Positions 13,892 through 17,028 of a stretch of 17,028 bases of DNA are shown here, piece after piece. Positions within the stretch are counted from its first letter, which is position 1. Each line of letters starts with the position of its first letter. The position numbers were made by a program, and so were the translations under genes. Source of the DNA: Deltaproteobacteria bacterium (GTDB lineage: Bacteria > Desulfobacterota > Syntrophia > Syntrophales > Smithellaceae); contig DSAV01000131.1 in NCBI GenBank assembly GCA_011046295.1, forward strand, positions 1 to 17,028, given 5' to 3'. The notes below the pieces were generated by a model. It was not told the origin of the DNA, did not search any database, and saw nothing but the letters and a program-made list of their open reading frames with translations.

Positions 13892-15034
13892 GTGGAAGTT
13901 TACATAAACGATATCGCCGCTTTCCTGCCCAATGAACCGGTGGATAATACGGAAATTGAAGATGTGCTGGGAAAAGTTCACGGCAACCGCTCGCGCATCA
14001 AATCAATGGTGCTCAAAAACAACGGCATACAAAAACGCTATTACGCCATTGACCGCAAAACGGGGAAACTTAACTACACTAACGCGGGCCTGGCCGCGGA
14101 AGCGGTAAAGAGATTAAATCCCTCCGAAAATTTTAAAATAAACGATATCCAGTGCCTTTGTTCCGGCACGACGATTGCCGACGTGATCGCGCCCGGGCAC
14201 GGCCTGATGGTGGCGGGCGAACTGGGCATAGGCCCGTGTGAAGTGATTTCCACTTCCGGCATCTGCTTATCCGGCGTCACCTCTTTTAAGGCGGCCTGGG
14301 CCAATGTGGCGCTGGGCTTGAGCGAAAACGCCGTAGCTACGGCCTCGGAGTTAGCCTCATCTTTAATTCGTTCCGACTTTTTCGAGCACCTGCCGAATGA
14401 TCCGGATTTTAAAAATCATCCGGTGGTGGCTTTTGAATCGGATTTTCTGCGCTGGATGTTATCAGATGCCGGCGGAGCGATTTTCTTCTCCGGCAAAAAA
14501 AACGCAGGGAGAAAATCCCTGCGCGTGGAATGGATTGAGCATGTTTCTTACGCGGGGCAGATGGATGTCTGCATGTACGCGGGAGGCATGAAAACACCGG
14601 AAGGCAAAGTGACCGGCTGGCGGGAACTTGATTCTCTACAGGAAGCGATAGACAAAAATTTTCTGGCGCTCAAACAGGATACGGAAGTATTGGGCGATCA
14701 CGTGGTGCGCCTGACCGTCAACGAGGCGCTCACCCGCACCGCGCAGAGAAGAAAAATAAAGCCGGAAGAAATCGACTGGTATCTGCCGCATTATTCCTCG
14801 GAATTCTTCCGAGATAAAATTCACGACGCGATGGCCGAGGTTAATTTTAAAATTCCTTACGAGCGATGGTTTACCAATCTGGCCTACAAAGGCAACACCG
14901 GCGCCGCATCGATTTATGTGATGTTGGAGGAACTCTTTCATTCGGGTAAACTGAAGGAAGGCCAGAAAATTCTCTGCTACATCCCCGAAAGCGGCCGCTT
15001 TTCCGTCGCCTATATTCTTTTGACGGTGGTTTAA
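13892..15034 (+). CDS. StlD/DarB-family beta-ketoacyl synthase (KAS III-like)
   Basis: This is a thiolase-fold ketosynthase of 380 residues, longer than housekeeping FabH (about 320). The triad is complete: Cys125 in STSGICLSG, His300 in YLPHYSSEFF and Asn335 in AYKGNTGAAS. The opening VYINDIAAFLPN, the segment NNGIQKRYYAID and the end PESGRFSVAYILLTVV resemble the StlD/DarB group, recalled from the family rather than searched. Studied members join a 3-oxoacyl and an unsaturated acyl thioester into a cyclohexanedione, the precursor of dialkylresorcinols and stilbenes. No aromatase (DarA/StlC) or acyl carrier protein is in the window, so the product may differ. The start is a GTG at 13892, with AAAGGAG 10 nt upstream, 18 nt after the radical SAM gene. 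An insertion-sequence remnant begins within a few bases of the stop codon. Confidence 0.85.
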   Translation: MEVYINDIAAFLPNEPVDNTEIEDVLGKVHGNRSRIKSMVLKNNGIQKRYYAIDRKTGKLNYTNAGLAAEAVKRLNPSENFKINDIQCLCSGTTIADVIAPGHGLMVAGELGIGPCEVISTSGICLSGVTSFKAAWANVALGLSENAVATASELASSLIRSDFFEHLPNDPDFKNHPVVAFESDFLRWMLSDAGGAIFFSGKKNAGRKSLRVEWIEHVSYAGQMDVCMYAGGMKTPEGKVTGWRELDSLQEAIDKNFLALKQDTEVLGDHVVRLTVNEALTRTAQRRKIKPEEIDWYLPHYSSEFFRDKIHDAMAEVNFKIPYERWFTNLAYKGNTGAASIYVMLEELFHSGKLKEGQKILCYIPESGRFSVAYILLTVV

Positions 15035-15038
15035 TCGC

Positions 15039-15182
15039 ATACCGGCAGATCTGACGCCAAAACGTCCGGGGCCCTAATACTATTACCGCTTCTTCCTGGC
15101 TTAATCTTCTTTCTTGCCAGCTCAAATACAGCTCTTCAAAAAGCATCTTCCGCACCTCCTGTAGATACTCCGTCCGTCTCAT
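15039..15182 (-). pseudogene. N-terminal fragment of an ISNCY-type transposase
   Basis: From the ATG at 15182 the minus strand reads MRRTEYLQEVRKMLFEELY, then SWQERRLSQEEA and RTFWRQICRY. This matches, from memory of the family, the helix-turn-helix N-terminus of ISNCY transposases (about 400 residues or more). Only about 48 residues remain. Two residues appear deleted between LG and RTF, since intact copies read LG-x-x-ERTF or similar. After CRY (15039) similarity ends at once and the frame runs backward into the ketosynthase gene. It is therefore a non-functional relic whose catalytic domain is missing. Confidence 0.75.
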
Positions 15183-15209
15183 CCGTCACCTCCAACAAGG
15201 TAACTTCTA

Positions 15210-15254
15210 ACCGGACAGTTTATGTGCTACAAGACCGGACATATTACGTGCTTC
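15210..15254. repeat. paired 21-bp direct repeat of the element end
   Basis: Copy 1 (15210-15230) and copy 2 (15234-15254) both begin with ACCGGACA and share the core GTGCT, matching at 17 of 21 positions. They lie between the transposase start and the next promoter. Confidence 0.75.
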
Positions 15255-15275
15255 TTACATAACAGAATAAAGATG

Positions 15276-15328
15276 TTGACATTTAAAAACGAAATGGTAA
15301 CTTACTTTATACCTGAACATAATATAAT
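15276..15328 (+). promoter_or_regulatory. promoter region of the DUF3617 gene
   Basis: There is a perfect TATAAT at 15323-15328, but the bases 16 bp upstream (CTTACT) are a poor -35. A perfect TTGACA lies at 15276-15281, where the matching -10 (TAACTT after 16 bp) is poor. Either of two overlapping promoters or an activator-dependent promoter would fit. Confidence 0.4.
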
Positions 15329-15335
15329 ATCATCA

Positions 15336-15348
15336 ATGACGTAGTCAT
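15336..15348. promoter_or_regulatory. palindrome at the likely transcript start (possible operator)
   Basis: ATGAC and GTCAT form a perfect inverted repeat around a 3-nt centre, 7 bp downstream of the TATAAT hexamer. Its position over the expected start point suits a repressor site, but the half-sites are short. Confidence 0.3.
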
Positions 15349-15422
15349 CTCTTTCTACACTTAATTACCAAGGTATCATATAAATTATTTATTTAATTCA
15401 ACTTTAGCAAAGGAGGAAAAAA

Positions 15423-15995
15423 ATGAATAAAAAAATTATTTTTCTAAGTGTGGCGGTGTTTATTTTGCTGGCCGGATACGCTCTGGCAGGTCCGAAAATT
15501 AATCCCGGCAAATGGAAAATTACCACCACAACCGAAATGGCGGGAATTCCCCCGCAGACTGAAAAGCACACCCAGTGCATATCCTCCGATGCTTTGGTTC
15601 CCATGAGCGGGGATGCCCGGCAGGACTGTAAAGTCACGGACATCAAAACCAGCGACGATTCCGTTTCGTGGAAAATTTTTTGCGGCGACGAAAACAACGG
15701 AATGAAAGGCATAGGAACAGTCACCTACAGCGGAAACGATATGAACGGTGTGATGAACATGACCATTATCCCCCATGGCACGAAGGTGAAAAACAAAATT
15801 TCCGGCCAGCGTATCGGCAACTGTGACGGGCGAACAGGAACTCCCGTAACTTCCGAGGAAGGAAAACATGAGCCATCCGCAGTCGAAAAGGCAGTCGCTG
15901 ATGATGTAAAGGATGTGGGCAGAGCCGCCAAGGACGAAGCCAAACAAGGAGTTGTAAATGAGGTCCGTGGCGCAATAAGAGGTTTGTTTAAATAA
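15423..15995 (+). CDS. exported DUF3617-family protein with helical C-terminal tail
   Basis: The 190-residue protein begins with a clear signal peptide (MNKKI, then a hydrophobic core, with cleavage likely after Ala22 in ALA-G), so it should be periplasmic. Residues 27-135 resemble DUF3617: PGKWKITTTTEM near the start, VSWKIFCG, a TYSGNDMNGVMNM strand and KISGQRIGNC at the end. Four cysteines (52, 69, 87, 134) could form two disulfides. Residues 150-190 form a charged, alanine-rich region (KAVADDVKDVGRAAKDEAKQ) likely to be an amphipathic helix, which is not part of the usual domain. No function is known for the family. The ATG has AGGAGG 6 nt upstream. The gene stands alone between an element relic and an OmpA-type gene. 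Confidence 0.8.
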   Translation: MNKKIIFLSVAVFILLAGYALAGPKINPGKWKITTTTEMAGIPPQTEKHTQCISSDALVPMSGDARQDCKVTDIKTSDDSVSWKIFCGDENNGMKGIGTVTYSGNDMNGVMNMTIIPHGTKVKNKISGQRIGNCDGRTGTPVTSEEGKHEPSAVEKAVADDVKDVGRAAKDEAKQGVVNEVRGAIRGLFK

Positions 15996-16043
15996 TTATT
16001 ATGAACCTGATTTAAAAAACAAAACATTAGATTTCGTTATTTG

Positions 16044-16061
16044 CGCGAATCTCTTTTCGCG
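16044..16061. other. hairpin between the DUF3617 and OmpA genes
   Basis: CGCGAA and TTCGCG form a 6-bp GC-rich stem with a 6-nt loop. No T-run follows on either strand, so it is at best a weak transcript-end or processing structure. Confidence 0.35.
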
Positions 16062-16173
16062 AAGGTAAAAATGCGAGAATTTTATGCGAGTTATCAGATT
16101 TATTTCAAACCTGATTCTTAAAATTTTATTTTGCAAAAAAGTTATTTTCAAATCAAATTCAGGAGGGAAAATT

Positions 16174-17028
16174 ATGAACCGTTTTAAATTTGCTTTTCTT
16201 GCCTTGGTAATGTTGATTGTTTTTGTTTCTCCGACTCTGGCCGATGATGTTAAAGAGCATCCGTTAATCCGGCCTTTCCCGGGCTCAGTTTTAGCCAAAA
16301 ACATGTCGAAACATAAAAACTTTGATGCCTACGAATTTTACTATTTAAATGAGACAACAAAGAAAAGAGAAAAAAAGACCGTCAAGGGCGAATATTGGAG
16401 ACTCCTGTATGAAGTTCGGACACCCTCCGGCGACCGGGTCAGAACCATTTCAAAAGTGGAATTTTATGAAAACTACAAAACAGCAGCCAAGGAAAAAGGC
16501 GGCCGGGTCGTTTACGAAGATGTGGGTCAATTGGTTCTCACCATACCCCGGGACGACGGCGGTGTCACCTGGCTCAGAGTCGCCGGCAGCGCCAACCTTG
16601 GGCAACAGGATCTGGTTATTATCGATGAACAGCCATTTAAGCAATCGCTGGTTTTCGGTCCGGCGCAGTTGAAAGAAGCTCTGGACAAAGACGGCAAAGT
16701 CGCTCTCTATGGGATTCATTTCGATTTGGACAAAGCCACGCTCAAGCCTGATTCTGTCAAACAGCTTCAACACATTGTCACTTTGCTTTTGACTTATCCC
16801 CAGTTGAAGCTCGAAGTTCAGGGTCACACCGACAACCAGGGGAAAGCCGCGTACAACATGAAATTATCACAACAAAGAGCCGAAACCGTTAACCAGTATC
16901 TCCAGCTATTTGGTATCAGCTCAAAACGTCTGGTGCCTAAAGGTTATGGTCAAACAAAGCCCGTGGCTTCCAACGCGACAAAAGAAGGCCAAGCCAAAAA
17001 CAGGCGTGTGGAACTGGTTAAAAAATAG
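16174..17028 (+). CDS. OmpA-family outer-membrane/periplasmic protein
   Basis: The 284-residue protein has a signal peptide (residues 1-23, cleavage likely at TLA-DD). An N-terminal region follows (about 28-160) that may be of the DUF4892 type, containing HPLIRPFPGS and an EYWRLLYEV strand. The C-terminal OmpA-like peptidoglycan-binding domain spans about 174-284. In that domain IHFDLDKATLKPDS, GHTDNQG (Asp220) and LSQQRAETV (Arg235) carry the residues that bind diaminopimelate, and NRRVEL closes it. It probably tethers the outer membrane to peptidoglycan. The start at 16174 is preferred because AGGAGGG lies just upstream and the signal peptide follows directly; a longer in-frame reading from 16084 adds a second hydrophobic stretch without a ribosome site. 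The stop codon is the last three bases of the window, so the gene is complete. Confidence 0.9.
   Translation: MNRFKFAFLALVMLIVFVSPTLADDVKEHPLIRPFPGSVLAKNMSKHKNFDAYEFYYLNETTKKREKKTVKGEYWRLLYEVRTPSGDRVRTISKVEFYENYKTAAKEKGGRVVYEDVGQLVLTIPRDDGGVTWLRVAGSANLGQQDLVIIDEQPFKQSLVFGPAQLKEALDKDGKVALYGIHFDLDKATLKPDSVKQLQHIVTLLLTYPQLKLEVQGHTDNQGKAAYNMKLSQQRAETVNQYLQLFGISSKRLVPKGYGQTKPVASNATKEGQAKNRRVELVKK

Larger units (their letters stand above)
15035..15254 (-). mobile_element. decayed 5' end of an insertion sequence
   Basis: This combines the transposase fragment with the element end upstream of its start codon. Positions 15210-15230 and 15234-15254 are two direct copies of a 21-bp repeat beginning ACCGGACA (17 of 21 bases identical, period 24 bp), as expected for transposase-binding sites at an element tip. 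The other end and nearly all of the coding region are missing, so the element cannot move by itself. The outer boundary near 15254 is approximate. Confidence 0.65.
15183..15422 (+). other. intergenic region: element end, promoter and leader of the DUF3617 gene
   Basis: The left part is the insertion-sequence end (to about 15254). The right part is AT-rich and holds the likely promoter and an 85-95 nt leader of the following gene, including a small palindrome near the transcript start and a strong ribosome site AGGAGG (15411-15416). I see no further gene. Confidence 0.5.

Noticed and set aside
15055..15182. Transposase fragment as a functional small DNA-binding protein
   Set aside because: It has an internal two-residue deletion inside the helix-turn-helix region and then runs out of similarity into antisense of the ketosynthase gene, so it is better read as a relic.
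16084..16173. 30-codon N-terminal extension of the OmpA-family protein
   Set aside because: The internal ATG at 16174 has AGGAGGG directly upstream and a standard signal peptide directly after; the extension has no ribosome site.
16021..16173. Terminator for the DUF3617 gene
   Set aside because: The CGCGAA/TTCGCG hairpin is not followed by a T-run on either strand and other inverted repeats here are AT-only.
1..17028. CRISPR array, phage genes, toxin-antitoxin pair or defence system
   Set aside because: No regularly spaced repeats, integrase, phage structural genes or recognised defence domains are seen; apart from the element relic the window is metabolic and envelope genes.

Overview
The window looks like chromosomal DNA from an anaerobic deltaproteobacterium (Desulfobacterota), perhaps a Syntrophales/Smithella-like syntroph; the finer placement is inference. 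The main support is a heme operon whose radical SAM enzyme is AhbC. AhbC belongs to the siroheme-dependent heme route of sulfate reducers and other anaerobes, and neither HemE nor an oxygen-dependent HemF/HemG-type step is present. A cobalamin radical SAM enzyme and a CoA-ligase remnant fit an anaerobic lifestyle.

Layout. Positions 1-174 are AT-rich and hold no gene I recognise. At 175-1389 (+) lies an acyl-CoA ligase that lacks the N-terminal quarter to third of its family, followed by a 33-residue single-pass membrane peptide (1507-1608). From 9817 down to 1750 (minus strand) runs a tightly packed operon, in transcription order: precorrin-2 dehydrogenase (sirC-type), CcsA/HemX-like membrane protein, hemA, hemC, a CobA-HemD fusion, ahbC, hemB, and a PHP-domain phosphoesterase. 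Gaps between the biosynthetic genes are 1 to 13 nt. Together they cover glutamyl-tRNA to glutamate semialdehyde, ALA to uroporphyrinogen III, uroporphyrinogen III to sirohydrochlorin, and one late step from didecarboxysiroheme to iron-coproporphyrin III. HemL, the chelatase, AhbA/AhbB and AhbD must be encoded elsewhere.

A divergent intergenic region (9818-10018) has a good sigma70-like promoter for prmA-rsmE-RDD (+). A tRNA-Phe(GAA) gene with its own promoter and a rho-independent terminator follows. Then comes a two-gene cassette: a B12-binding radical SAM protein (12554-13873) and a StlD/DarB-family ketosynthase (13892-15034). I rate this cassette the best candidate for an undescribed lipid or small-molecule pathway. 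Directly after the ketosynthase stop codon lies the decayed 5' end of an insertion sequence: an N-terminal ISNCY-type transposase fragment plus paired terminal repeats. Beyond it are two exported proteins, a DUF3617 lipid-free periplasmic protein with an unusual helical tail and an OmpA-family protein that ends exactly at the window edge.

Start-codon note: sirC (TTG), hemC (GTG), rsmE (TTG) and the ketosynthase (GTG) use non-ATG starts. hemA, the CcsA-like gene, the membrane peptide and the OmpA gene are placed at internal ATGs rather than at the longest open frame.
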